64,000 bases of DNA from Chryseobacterium oleae (GCF_900115055.1 NZ_FOVD01000008.1:62001-126000), one strand, 5' to 3'. Shown: positions 26,702-35,013, counted from the first letter of the stretch. Numbers and translations: made by a program. Notes: generated from the letters alone by a model not told the origin.

Positions 26702-27313
26702 TTAGAATTTAATTCCCAGGTTGGTCAGTTCATGTTCAAGATCCGTATCAGGATTGATTTTGATGGTGGTAAAGCCTAAAGTCTTAGCCATCTCAATATT
26801 CCTTGGGTTATCATCAATGAAAACAGATTCACCTGCCTGAATACTGTATCTTTCCATGAGTATATGCCAGATTTTTGGATCCGGTTTGATCAGTTTTTCT
26901 GTTCCTGAAACTACAATTTTTCCATTAAATATTTGAAAGAAGTCGTAGTTTTCCAGTGCATAGGGGAAAGTTTCCTCAGACCAGTTGGTCAAGCCGAACA
27001 ATTGATAATCAGTGTTTTTTAAACGTCTTAAGATCTCTACATTTTGTGGAATATCACTTTTCAGCATCACCGTCCAGTTATCGTAATACGCTCTGAGTTC
27101 TTTTTCCCATTCCGGGAATTTTTTCACCTGAATATCGGTGCCTTCTGCCAAACTTCTTCCCTTATCCTGCTGCTCGTTCCATTCCGATTGGGCAATGTTT
27201 TCCAGAAAATACTCCATTTTCTCATCGTCCTTGAAATAATCTTTGAAAAAATACCTCGGATCCCAATCCATTAAAACGCCGCCAAAATCGAAGATGATAT
27301 TTTTAATTTCCAT
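26702..27313 (-). CDS. HAD family phosphatase (YihX-like)
   Basis: 203 residues of HAD subfamily IA. Motif I is FDFGGVLMDWD (nucleophile D9), motif II LTNWS near 103-107, motif III K in KLIKPDP, and motif IV FIDDNPRN near 161-168. All four catalytic motifs are present. Substrates of this group are small sugar or nucleotide phosphates; none can be assigned. Single gene. Confidence 0.87.
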   Translation of the reverse strand: MEIKNIIFDFGGVLMDWDPRYFFKDYFKDDEKMEYFLENIAQSEWNEQQDKGRSLAEGTDIQVKKFPEWEKELRAYYDNWTVMLKSDIPQNVEILRRLKNTDYQLFGLTNWSEETFPYALENYDFFQIFNGKIVVSGTEKLIKPDPKIWHILMERYSIQAGESVFIDDNPRNIEMAKTLGFTTIKINPDTDLEHELTNLGIKF

Positions 27314-27457
27314 AAATGTTTTTAAAACTTTTTTAATTGTATTTGACTACAAAAGTCGCAAAACTTTTGATACAAAGAGTCTTTAGAATACTTAAATTTT
27401 AAAAGATTCTTATTCTGGAAACACTAGGTTCATATAAGTGGGAAATTAAACTTTTAT

Positions 27458-27660
27458 TTAACCACAAAAGTCACAAAATATTTTAATTTTAAACACTTTA
27501 GAACACTTTAGTTTTCGAAGTTTTACTATCCTGAAAATAATAAGAGCACATAAGCAGAAAATCAGAGATTTTCATAAAACTTAAGTGGTCTTTTTGTGCG
27601 CAATGTATTTACTTTAAAATAATTTAAGTGTTTAAAAACTTTTGTGCCTTTTGTGGTTAA
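27458..27660. mobile_element. 203-bp palindromic MITE-like element, copy 1
   Basis: Starts TTAACCACAAAAGTCACAAA and ends with the near-complement CTTTTGTGGTTAA. Its reverse complement aligns over nearly its whole length with the copy at 31759-31957, including the unpaired centre. There is no open frame. It fills most of the 361-bp gap downstream of the HsdR-like gene; bases 27340-27400 before it hold a decayed piece of the same element (CTACAAAAGTCGCAAAA). Confidence 0.75.
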
Positions 27661-27674
27661 AAAAAATCAGCAGT

Positions 27675-28106
27675 TTATTCAGGTTTATAGAATTGGTACT
27701 GCTCATTTTCATAATAAGCATTGATGTGATGCAGCCCATTCGTCAGGATGATTTCTTTCGCTCCTACGATGGAGTTGTACCTCGCCGTCTGTTCAAATGT
27801 TTTCTCCGTCAGTTTGATTTGCGGGGCTTTGCATTCGATCAGGATTACGGGTTCGGTTTTTTCCGTTACCAGAAGGTCGATTCTTTTGGTAAGGCCGTTC
27901 AAAAGGATCTTTTTCTCTGTGATCAGGGCAGATGGAGAATAACCTTTTACCGTAAGATAATAGTGGATCCAGTGCTGGCGTACCCATTCTTCAGGAGTGA
28001 GCAGAAGGTAAGTTTTGCGGACTAAGTCATAAATAAAAAACTTATCTTTGTCTTTCTTGAATTTAAAATCAAAAGTTTCCTGAAAATTCAGTTTTGGAAG
28101 TTCCAT
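27675..28106 (-). CDS. type I restriction HsdR-like N-terminal domain protein (PD-(D/E)xK nuclease-like)
   Basis: 143 residues counted from MELPKLNF (28106); the longer frame start is unlikely. IDLLV (D77) and VILIECKAP (E91, K93) form a PD-(D/E)xK nuclease core, as in the HsdR N-terminal domain. There is no helicase motor and no HsdM or HsdS nearby, so this is not a restriction system. The gene is divergent from holA with only 7 bp between start codons, so the promoters must lie inside each other's coding regions. A DNA repair or replication link is a guess from this pairing. Confidence 0.8.
   Translation of the reverse strand: MELPKLNFQETFDFKFKKDKDKFFIYDLVRKTYLLLTPEEWVRQHWIHYYLTVKGYSPSALITEKKILLNGLTKRIDLLVTEKTEPVILIECKAPQIKLTEKTFEQTARYNSIVGAKEIILTNGLHHINAYYENEQYQFYKPE
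28043..28050 (+). promoter_or_regulatory. possible -7 box of holA inside the divergent gene
   Basis: TATCTTTG matches TANNTTTG; a TTTG lies 25 bases upstream, longer than the usual 19. It is 63 bases before the holA start and within the opposite-strand gene. Confidence 0.4.
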
Positions 28107-28113
28107 TAATAAG

Positions 28114-29151
28114 ATGAAAGAATTAGATTTAATCCTCAAAAATATTAAAAATAAAGAAGTTTTACCTATTTATTTTTTCCACGGAGAAGAACCTTACTTT
28201 ATTGATGCTGCCGTAAAAGTGCTTGAACACGACTTTCTGGAGGAAGATGAAAAGGCTTTTAACCAGACTGTAGTGTACGGAAAAGATACATCCTATCAGG
28301 AGATCCTTTCCCTTGCGAGACAATTCCCGATGATGGGCGACAGGCAGGTGATCATTGTCAAGGAAGCTCAGGATCTGAAATTTAATGAGGATGAAAACCG
28401 CGTTTTGGAAACCTATGTGGAGAATCCGGTTCCTTCTACAGTGCTTGTTTTTGCGCATAAGCATAAGAAGCTGGACAGTAGAAAAAAGGCAGCAAAAGCA
28501 CTTGATAAAGCCAAAGCGCTTTTCTTAAGCGAATCTGTAAGGGACAGCAATCTTCCAAAATGGATTGCTGATGAATGTGCCCAACTGGAAATCAAAATTG
28601 CTCCGAATATTTCCAATCTACTGGCAGAATATCTCGGAAACGACCTTTCAAGAATTGCCAACGAACTTAACAAACTGAAGATCATCCTCAAAGATGGCGA
28701 AATGCTGGATGGAACGATCGTAGAAAACCATATCGGGATCAGCAAAGAATACAATGTTTTTGAGCTTCAGAAAGCTTTAGGAACCAAAAATGCCGATGCT
28801 GCCTTCAGGATCGCTCATTTTATGGGCAAAAATCCAAAGAACAATCCTTTTGTGATGATGCTGGCGAATCTGTACAGCTATTTTTCTAATGTGATCATTT
28901 ATCAAACGATGGCCGGACAGCCTCCACAGGCTATTGCTTCACAAATGGGCGTTAATCCCTATTTCATCAAAGACTATGCGGAAAGCGCAAGATTATATCC
29001 TTTAAAGCATGCTACCAGAGTCATTTCTATCTTAAGAGAATTTGACATGAAAGGAAAAGGTCTTGGAGCGGTGAATATGGGAGAGGCTGAGCTGATCAAG
29101 GAATTGGTGTATAAGATTATTAATGTGGATAAGATTAAGATGAAAGTGTAG
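28114..29151 (+). CDS. holA: DNA polymerase III subunit delta
   Basis: Clamp-loader subunit that opens the beta sliding clamp. 345 residues: IYFFHGEEPYFIDAAVKVLE (about 19-38) is the typical HolA start, followed by an AAA+-like domain without a working Walker A. The lid region is around LAEYLGNDLSRIANELNKL (about 167-185) and the C-terminal helical collar around NPYFIKDYAESARLYPLKHA. Length and order fit the family. Confidence 0.9.
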   Translation: MKELDLILKNIKNKEVLPIYFFHGEEPYFIDAAVKVLEHDFLEEDEKAFNQTVVYGKDTSYQEILSLARQFPMMGDRQVIIVKEAQDLKFNEDENRVLETYVENPVPSTVLVFAHKHKKLDSRKKAAKALDKAKALFLSESVRDSNLPKWIADECAQLEIKIAPNISNLLAEYLGNDLSRIANELNKLKIILKDGEMLDGTIVENHIGISKEYNVFELQKALGTKNADAAFRIAHFMGKNPKNNPFVMMLANLYSYFSNVIIYQTMAGQPPQAIASQMGVNPYFIKDYAESARLYPLKHATRVISILREFDMKGKGLGAVNMGEAELIKELVYKIINVDKIKMKV

Positions 29152-29207
29152 GGAGTTGGAGAGTATGAGTGTGGGAGCGTTTTATAGTGGGAGTGTTTTA
29201 GGGTTTT
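29150..29207 (+). repeat. GAG-rich heptad-like tract after holA
   Basis: The stretch between holA and the next gene consists of GAG/GGGAGTG/TTTTAG repeats. It belongs to the same family as 25588-25630 and is inverted relative to 30390-30475, so the hydrolase gene at 29221 is bracketed by opposed copies. Confidence 0.55.
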
Positions 29208-29220
29208 ATTTTTTGTGGGT

Positions 29221-30120
29221 ATGAGAAAAAGTGTTTTCCTGATTGTTTTGTCTGTGTTTTTGATGGTTTTTGCAGCTCAGAATACTTTTGGACAGACGAT
29301 AGAAGGCAATCATTATGAATTAACTGTTGCTCCGGATCAAAAAGCGGTTCTTATTTTATTTCCCTGTTTTCCCTGTAATATAGAACATACAAAAACGGAA
29401 GCCGGATTTTTAAAAGGCATCGACAAGAAAGGTGTCACCACGATTCTTTTAGACTATAATCAGAAATTATTTTTAACGGAATCTGAAAAGCAGAAGTACG
29501 CAAAAACTTTACACAGAATTTTTAAACGTAACAAAATTTCGCCCGATAATATATACATCGGAGGTTTTTCCGGTGGAGGAAATGTGGCCCTTCTGATGAC
29601 GGCTTTCCTCATTAAAAATCAGGATCCTCTACAACCCAAAGGGCTGATGGTAGTAGATTCTCCCATCGATCTTGAAAAGCTCTATGATAACGCCAAAAAA
29701 GATGTAGCCAAAAATGCAGATCCCGAAGCTGTAGAAGAGGGAAGGTACCTGACGGAGCTTCTGGAAAAAGAAATAGGAAAACCGGATACGAGCCGTGAAA
29801 AATATAAAACGTTGTCACCCTATTTAATGTCTGCATCTCCCGATGAAGGCAATATCCAATATCTTAAACATATTAAAACAAGACTGTACTGCGAACCTGA
29901 TCTGAAATGGCAGCTCGCAAAAAAGAACAGAACCTACGAAGAACTTAACGCCTACGTACTGGAAAAAGCCCATCAGACATTACTGAAAGCAGGAAATACA
30001 CAGGCAGAACTGATCCAAACCAAAGACCGCGGTATCCGAGCCAACGGAACAAAACATCCGCACTCCTGGAATATCGTGGAGGGGAATGAGCTGGTGAAGT
30101 GGATGGTGGATTTTAGGTAG
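29221..30120 (+). CDS. exported alpha/beta hydrolase-like protein
   Basis: The start is placed at ATG 29221 rather than GTG 29215, giving the signal peptide MRKSVFLIVLSVFLMVFAAQ. About 299 residues. GGFSGGGN (about 118-125) is a nucleophile elbow and HPHSW near the C-terminus may supply the histidine. A CFPCN motif (about 46-50) holds two cysteines that could pair in the periplasm. Substrate unknown. The gene is flanked on both sides by heptad-type repeats. Confidence 0.7.
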   Translation: MRKSVFLIVLSVFLMVFAAQNTFGQTIEGNHYELTVAPDQKAVLILFPCFPCNIEHTKTEAGFLKGIDKKGVTTILLDYNQKLFLTESEKQKYAKTLHRIFKRNKISPDNIYIGGFSGGGNVALLMTAFLIKNQDPLQPKGLMVVDSPIDLEKLYDNAKKDVAKNADPEAVEEGRYLTELLEKEIGKPDTSREKYKTLSPYLMSASPDEGNIQYLKHIKTRLYCEPDLKWQLAKKNRTYEELNAYVLEKAHQTLLKAGNTQAELIQTKDRGIRANGTKHPHSWNIVEGNELVKWMVDFR

Positions 30121-30475
30121 CAGATGTTAGGTAGCAGGTTGTAGGGATTAGGGATTAGGGATTAGGGATTAGGGATTGGATTGTGCCGAAGGTTGAAATT
30201 GTAGTCTTTCGATTTTAGTCAACAGATAGGATGCAAGACATCAGATATCAGACGCTGAATTCATTAACGTAATTACTATGAACCTGCAACAACTAACAGC
30301 CTCTCAAACCAAAAAAACGCGTATCCCGAAACCCGCACTCCACATCCAAAGTATCTTACCACTAAGAACCAGAAACCAGCAACGCTTCCCAAACTCATTT
30401 ACTCTAAAACCCTCAAACTCTCCGACTCTCCAACTCCGAAACCCTCCCACACTCAACCACATACCACCCAATCGA
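30110..30475. repeat. mosaic of four 7-bp-period tracts
   Basis: In order: TTAGGTAGCA repeats (30110-30143); four perfect and one imperfect GGGATTA units (30144-30178); AGANNTC heptamers (30221-30258); and CTC-rich units (about 30390-30475) complementary to the tract after holA. An 84-codon open frame across the last part is low-complexity and not a gene. The remaining bases up to trxB (30476-30583) show only AT-rich upstream DNA without a clear promoter. Confidence 0.7.
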
Positions 30476-30583
30476 CAGTCTACATATTTCATATTGACAA
30501 GTATCATTAAAAATACTTTAATAAAACAGTAAAAATTACGAAATTAGCACCCTGAATTAAAATCTTTTTGAACAAAGTAAATT

Positions 30584-31525
30584 ATGGAACAAAACATTTT
30601 AGATTGTGTGATCGTTGGATCCGGGCCTTCTGGCTTTACAGCGGCTATTTATGCGGCAAGAGCAGACTTGAAACCAGAATTATACACAGGTTTGGAGCCG
30701 GGCGGACAATTAACCACAACTACGGAGGTTGATAACTTTCCAGGATATCCGGCAGGGATTACAGGACCTGAAATGATGATGGATCTGCAGAAGCAGGCGG
30801 AAAGATTCGAGACTAAAGTTCATTACGAAATGATCACTAAAGCTGAATTCTCCAAAGAAGAAGGCGGTGTTCACAAATTATACGCAGGAAATAAGGAAAT
30901 CCTGGCCAAAACGGTCATTATCTCTACAGGAGCTACCGCAAAATACCTAGGCCTTGATGATGAGAAGAAATATGCAGGAGGTGGTGTTTCCGCATGTGCT
31001 ACGTGCGACGGATTCTTCTACAGAGGAAAAGACGTGGTAGTAGTAGGAGCAGGAGATACAGCGGCAGAAGAAGCGACTTATCTTGCAAAGCTTACGAAAA
31101 AAGTAACAATGCTGGTAAGAAAAGATGTGTTCAGAGCTTCTAAAGCGATGATCCACAGAGTAGAAAATACACCGAATATCGAAGTGAAATTCAACCATGA
31201 ATTAATAGGGATTGAAGGGGAGAACAGCCTTGTTGAAAGAGCGATGATCATCAACAACCAGACTCAGGAGAAATCTTCGGTAGATGTAGACGGTATCTTC
31301 ATCGCCATCGGTCACAAGCCGAATACAGATATCTTCGTTGGACAAATCGATCTTGATGAAAACGGATATATCCTTACTGAAAAAGGATCTACAAGAACCA
31401 ATCTTCCGGGTGTATTTGCAGCTGGAGATGTTCAGGATCATATCTACAGACAAGCAATCACTGCTGCAGGAAGCGGATGTATGGCGGCTATGGATGCAGA
31501 GAAATATCTTGCTGAATTACATTAA
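30584..31525 (+). CDS. trxB: thioredoxin-disulfide reductase
   Basis: Transfers electrons from NADPH through FAD to thioredoxin. In 313 residues: FAD site GSGPSGFTAAIYAARA (about 13-28), redox disulfide CATC (about 138-141) in ACATCDGFFYRGKD, NADPH site VVGAGDTAAEEA (about 152-163), and the C-terminal FAD motif GVFAAGDVQD. All motifs are intact and the length is standard. It has its own strong terminator 20 bases after the stop. Confidence 0.96.
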   Translation: MEQNILDCVIVGSGPSGFTAAIYAARADLKPELYTGLEPGGQLTTTTEVDNFPGYPAGITGPEMMMDLQKQAERFETKVHYEMITKAEFSKEEGGVHKLYAGNKEILAKTVIISTGATAKYLGLDDEKKYAGGGVSACATCDGFFYRGKDVVVVGAGDTAAEEATYLAKLTKKVTMLVRKDVFRASKAMIHRVENTPNIEVKFNHELIGIEGENSLVERAMIINNQTQEKSSVDVDGIFIAIGHKPNTDIFVGQIDLDENGYILTEKGSTRTNLPGVFAAGDVQDHIYRQAITAAGSGCMAAMDAEKYLAELH

Positions 31526-31544
31526 TATTCAGCTTTTACAATAC

Positions 31545-31575
31545 AAAGCGTACCCGGTGGGTGCGCTTTTTTATT
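31545..31575 (+). terminator. terminator after trxB
   Basis: AAAGCGTACCC, loop GGT, GGGTGCGCTTT (31545-31569) and a T-run: 11 pairs including one G-T wobble. Confidence 0.9.
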
Positions 31576-31590
31576 TTACTGTAACCTGTA

Positions 31591-31754
31591 TTTTTTACCA
31601 CAAAAGTCACAAAAGTTTTTTAAACACTTTAATTCCTTGAAGTTTAAATACTTTGAAAATATGAAGATCACATAAGTTCTCAAAAATAAAATATTTTCAT
31701 AGCGGATAATATCCTCAAACATCTGTGTAAATCTGTGTATTCTGTGGTAAAAAA
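31591..31754. mobile_element. palindromic MITE-like element, shorter variant
   Basis: TTTTTTACCACA (31591-31602) and TGTGGTAAAAAA (31743-31754) are perfect 12-bp terminal inverted repeats. The left end continues with AAAGTCACAAAAG as in the 203-bp elements, but the centre differs and the right half carries its own ATCTGTGTAAATCTGTGTAT repeat. There is no open frame. Confidence 0.65.
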
Positions 31755-31758
31755 TATC

Positions 31759-31957
31759 AACCACAAAAGTCACAAAAGTTTTTTGAACACTTTAGCTATT
31801 TTAAAGTAAATACATTACGCATAGAAAGTACACTTAAGTTTTTATGAAAATCTACGATTTTCTTCTTATGTGGACTTTGTATTTTCAGGATGATAAAACT
31901 TTTAAAACTAAAGTGGCCTAAAGTGTTTAAATGCATTAAAACTTTTGTGACTAAATA
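31759..31957. mobile_element. 199-bp palindromic MITE-like element, copy 2 (inverted to copy 1)
   Basis: Begins AACCACAAAAGTCACAAAAG and ends ACTTTTGTGACTAAATAG. Aligned with the reverse complement of 27458-27660 it matches almost throughout, including the central GAAAATCT-GATTTTC hairpin and TATTTTCAGGAT. It is immediately next to the shorter variant at 31591. Confidence 0.75.
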
Positions 31958-31973
31958 GGCACGCATTTTTTGA

Positions 31974-32102
31974 ACCATTAAGGATCATGAAGTTTTTAAG
32001 AATATTAAGTTTGAGCTTCGCTTTAAGGTATACAGCTAAAAAAAAAATCATTTGATTTTTTCTTAACTCACCTTATTACCTTCATTAATCTTAATGTTTT
32101 AA
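31974..32102. repeat. ATTAAG-rich hairpin element, copy 1
   Basis: The left side ACCATTAAGGATCATGAAG and the right side (complement AACATTAAGATTAATGAAGG) form imperfect arms around a central AAAATCATTTGATTTT stem-loop. A relative is at 53371-53489. Confidence 0.6.
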
Positions 32103-32138
32103 AAGCTTAATATAAACTGTGAGAAACGATAAAAAATC

Positions 32139-32280
32139 AACCACAAAAGTCACAAAAGCTTTTTTAACATTTTAGTTATTTGAAGTTTTAACCGAACTTT
32201 AATTCGTGGGGATCATCATTCCCCTGCATTGGAGGGGTGGTGAAAATTCAAAGAATTCTTGACGGGGTGGTTTAGCACCA
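32139..32280. repeat. partial CCACAAAAG element followed by a GGAGGGGTGG element
   Basis: AACCACAAAAGTCACAAAAG at 32139-32158 is the left end of the MITE-like family without a right end. At 32206-32280 a C-rich/G-rich hairpin (CCCCT..AGGGG) leads into AAAATTCAAAGAATTCTTG and GACGGGGTGG, a motif seen dispersed in related genomes as far as I recall. No gene is visible between trxB and the T9SS gene. Confidence 0.5.
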
Positions 32281-32283
32281 TAA

Positions 32284-32312
32284 AAAAACTGCTTCAAGGG
32301 GAAGCCGTTTTG
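32284..32312 (-). terminator. terminator of the T9SS cargo gene (minus strand)
   Basis: On the minus strand AACGGCTTC, a 5-base loop, GAAGCAGTT and a run of T; one internal mismatch. It lies 25 bases after the gene stop. Confidence 0.7.
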
Positions 32313-32336
32313 TCGTAATCATCGGTTGTTACAGAT

Positions 32337-33746
32337 TTATTTTTTTATGATCTTAAAGGTTTTGTTTTTTCCATTTTGGAAGTTAATTTTTATAATATAA
32401 ATTCCACTCGCGAGATTGGAGACATCGGCAGACTCATGAGTGAGTTTTTTTACCCATATTCCGGTTGAAGAATAAATATCAATTGTGCTCATCTTTTCTT
32501 TTGATGTAATGACTAATTGGTCTTTTACCGGATTTTCTATTTGTATTTCTTTATTCTGGGTAACTTCACTAGCGGATAAAGTAGAGGAGCTATTAAGTAG
32601 ATATTTTACAACCTCAAACGCTCCGTTATACATACCTTCTCCACCATATACAAGGATGCTGTTATCAAAAACCTTTATGCTGACGATAGAATGGTTTTGC
32701 AAATTAGGATCATTTTCTACAAAGTTTCCAACTGAAGGATCCACAGTTCCGCTTTGATCAAGTTTAGATATATAATAGGTATGTCCACCATTGGCATTTA
32801 CATTTCCGGCAACATAATATTGGCCGTTTTTTTCGTAAAGATCAAAAAGCATCGCTCCAGCAGGGGGATTATAATTGAAGGCAGGGTCTATGCTCCCGTC
32901 TGCGTTTATTCTTTTTACGGTACCAAAACCGGAGCCCGTGTCTACCATGTCTATGCATGCTATTTTATTATTGCTGTCTATAAAGGCCTTACTTATCGCT
33001 AAGGGAGGATTTACGGCCACCTCTCCATTATTGCCGAAGCTGGTCATAACCTGTCCGTTTGAATTGTACTTTTTTATAGTATAGGCATAGAAACACATAA
33101 TGCTGGACTGTTGATCCAATAAAATATAGCCGGGAATACTGGCAATTGTAAGTTCTCCGCTATTTCCAAAACTGGTATCCTCAGTTCCATCATTGTTTAA
33201 TCTAAACAGATGGAGTTGGGAATCTGATGAACCATTCGGATAATATCCCTCTCCGGCGACCAGTATTTTATTATCCTGCTCATAGAGATCGGTAAACAGG
33301 ACAGGATGGGCTAGGATTTTTGTTCCTCCGTTACCAAATGACGGATCCGGTTGTCCGTTTGGAAGGATTCTGATAACATCAAAATGAGAAGGGCTGTTGG
33401 TGGCAGGATCCATTTTTTTGCAAAGCAATGTCAATTTGTTATCGGAATGTCTTAAAAAGCCAATAAGATCATCCAACTGGTAATCTAAGAAAATTTTTCC
33501 ATTGGTCCCAAAGGTAGGATCTAAAGGTCCTGTATAGCTTGTCGCTTTAGAAATAACCAATTGATGGGTATTAGAGTCGAAAGACCGATAGAAAACACTG
33601 CTGTTGGTGTCGGTTAAATTGCCTGTTAAGAAAGTTCCTGTGGGCAAATGATGTATTCCATTGGAAGCAAATGAAATATCCTTTAAAAGTTGGGAATAGA
33701 TGACATTGACTGTAAGCAATGTTAATAGTAAAATTATTTTCTTCAT
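32337..33746 (-). CDS. T9SS-secreted protein with delta-60 repeats and type A sorting domain
   Basis: The start is placed at MKKIILLLTLL (33746), which opens a signal peptide ending IYSQ; the longer frame adds 23 non-signal residues. About 469 residues. The middle carries repeats of the form DPTFGTNGKI, DPSFGNGGTK, DTSFGNSGEL and TSFGNNGEV spaced 50-60 residues apart (delta-60/beta-propeller type). The last 80 residues (IENPVKDQLVI, IDIYSSTGIWV, LASGIYIIKI, TFKIIKK) are a Por secretion tail. It is therefore expected at the cell surface or outside. Function unknown. A -7 box (TATTTTTG, 33759-33766, minus strand) is 12 bases upstream. Confidence 0.87.
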   Translation of the reverse strand: MKKIILLLTLLTVNVIYSQLLKDISFASNGIHHLPTGTFLTGNLTDTNSSVFYRSFDSNTHQLVISKATSYTGPLDPTFGTNGKIFLDYQLDDLIGFLRHSDNKLTLLCKKMDPATNSPSHFDVIRILPNGQPDPSFGNGGTKILAHPVLFTDLYEQDNKILVAGEGYYPNGSSDSQLHLFRLNNDGTEDTSFGNSGELTIASIPGYILLDQQSSIMCFYAYTIKKYNSNGQVMTSFGNNGEVAVNPPLAISKAFIDSNNKIACIDMVDTGSGFGTVKRINADGSIDPAFNYNPPAGAMLFDLYEKNGQYYVAGNVNANGGHTYYISKLDQSGTVDPSVGNFVENDPNLQNHSIVSIKVFDNSILVYGGEGMYNGAFEVVKYLLNSSSTLSASEVTQNKEIQIENPVKDQLVITSKEKMSTIDIYSSTGIWVKKLTHESADVSNLASGIYIIKINFQNGKNKTFKIIKK

Positions 33747-34054
33747 TTGGTTTTTTTGCAAAAATAAATAAAATAGAGGGGTTTTAATTGCTTTTTTACG
33801 TATTAAAGTGTTCATTATTAGTATTTTATATATTTCAGAGATAGCAGTATGTGACTAATAATCAACTATAAATATTTTAAATTCAAGAATAATATTTTTT
33901 TTCTCTGTTTGCCGTAATCGTAATTCTAAATATGTTGTCAATAATTAATTCATGAAAAAATGAAATTTCTGAACTATTGTAGAGTTTATATACATTTTTC
34001 AACGGTTTTATGGGAATGGTAACCGCTTATTGTATTCAAATTATATGCAATAGG

Positions 34055-34357
34055 AACGGGCTTTAGCCCGTTTAAACAGAAGTAAAATTTCATCCGGCTT
34101 TAGCCAAAACCTAATGTTTTTTTGATCTCCCGCAGATTTCTCAGATGACGCAGATTGTGACGTCCGTTTTGAAGGTTTTAGCCTTCAGGCAGCTCTAAAC
34201 TGCCTTTTGATGGTCTGTAAACGGGCTCTATCCGGTTCCTGAAGTGGCTGCAGGCTCTTTGTAAGTGTCTTTAGGCCGTTACTGAACGACCTGGACCCGG
34301 TTGATGAACGGGTTTTACCCACTTATGGAAGGGGAGATACCCCCTTGGGTAAGGGGG
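34055..34357. repeat. cluster of short hairpins with G-rich/TTTTA/C-rich form
   Basis: The 727-bp gap 33747-34473 has no gene. Within it are AACGGGC-ttta-GCCCGTT (34055-34072), GGC-ttta-GCC (about 34096-34105), GAAGG-ttttag-CCTTC (34171-34186), GGCAG-ctctaaa-CTGCC (34188-34204), an imperfect AACGGG-ctctat-CCGGTT (34219-34236), GGG-tttta-CCC near 34310-34320, and CCCCCTT-gggt-AAGGGGG (34340-34357). At least seven short palindromes with similar loops occur in 300 bases. Bases 33816-34050 are plain AT-rich DNA. Confidence 0.65.
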
Positions 34358-34413
34358 TAGAGGGACTTAGGTAAGGGGCTGCCAACGGTTATGGAAGGGG
34401 GCGGAGGTCTAAA

Positions 34414-34445
34414 AAACAAAAAACTGCTTCCAATGGAGCAGTTTT
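34414..34445 (-). terminator. terminator of the XRE gene (minus strand)
   Basis: On the minus strand AACTGCTCC, loop ATT, GGAAGCAGTT and a T-run; one bulged base. It lies 29 bases after the gene stop. Confidence 0.75.
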
Positions 34446-34473
34446 ATTTTATAATGAGTTCTGTTGTGCAGAT

Positions 34474-34836
34474 CTATTTTCTGGATTTTAATTTCTTATT
34501 TTCAGCGGTTAGGGCTTCTATCTGTTGTTTCAGGAGGTTGATATATTCCTGCTGATTTTCTAAGATATAATCCGGGATGTTGTAATGGTTATTAAGAATT
34601 GCAGTTCCTGAATTGGTTGACGAGTCATTGAAATTGACGGTATTACCCGGTTTCTCTTCTTTAATGTCTTCTACCTTTACGTCCAAGGCATTAGCCAGCT
34701 TCTCCCACTCATCATCAAATATTCTCACATCACCGCTTTCTTTACGGCTGTAATTGGATACATCAGTAGCGATAATATTGGACATATATTCCTGCGTATA
34801 GCCTCTTTGCTTTCTTAGAGTTCTTAGCTTTTCCAT
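34474..34836 (-). CDS. XRE family helix-turn-helix regulator with C-terminal coiled coil
   Basis: 120 residues. Residues 3-60 are a Cro/CI-type helix-turn-helix (LRTLRKQRGYTQEYMSNIIA, then DVSNYSRKESGDV). A polar linker (about 65-85) follows, and the last 30 residues (YINLLKQQIEALTAENKKLKS) form a coiled coil suited to dimerisation. It is divergent from the nucleotide-hydrolase-like gene at 35030 with 193 bp between; regulation of that gene is the natural guess. Confidence 0.85.
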   Translation of the reverse strand: MEKLRTLRKQRGYTQEYMSNIIATDVSNYSRKESGDVRIFDDEWEKLANALDVKVEDIKEEKPGNTVNFNDSSTNSGTAILNNHYNIPDYILENQQEYINLLKQQIEALTAENKKLKSRK

Positions 34837-34856
34837 AGAGTGGGTGTGTGTTTTTA

Positions 34857-34864
34857 CAAATATA
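34857..34864 (-). promoter_or_regulatory. -7 box of the XRE gene
   Basis: Minus-strand TATATTTG, an exact TANNTTTG match, ends 20 bases upstream of the start codon. Confidence 0.5.
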
Positions 34865-35005
34865 GAAAAAATGTGTGGTCTGTAGGGAGTGGAAGTTGTA
34901 AAATGTGAAATAGTGTATGAAATTTAAAAGTACATGATTTCTATAATATGTTTATTCCTCTGCTGGAATAGTAAGTTGAAATTTATGTGAAATGATTTTT
35001 TTTAT

Positions 35006-35013
35006 TATTTTTG
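35006..35013 (+). promoter_or_regulatory. -7 box of the gene at 35030
   Basis: TATTTTTG matches TANNTTTG and ends 16 bases before the start codon. No clear -33 in the AT-rich DNA upstream. Confidence 0.45.

Noticed and set aside
27675..28106. Type I restriction system
   Set aside because: Only the small nuclease-like domain is present; no helicase region, methylase or specificity gene.
30144..30178. Tandem GGGATTA as a CRISPR or telomere-like array
   Set aside because: Units of 7 bases with no spacers, no cas genes, and an internal chromosomal position; it is a short tandem repeat.
30278..30532. 84-codon frame rich in P, N, T and L
   Set aside because: Translation of the CTC/heptad repeat tract; low complexity with no gene-like features.
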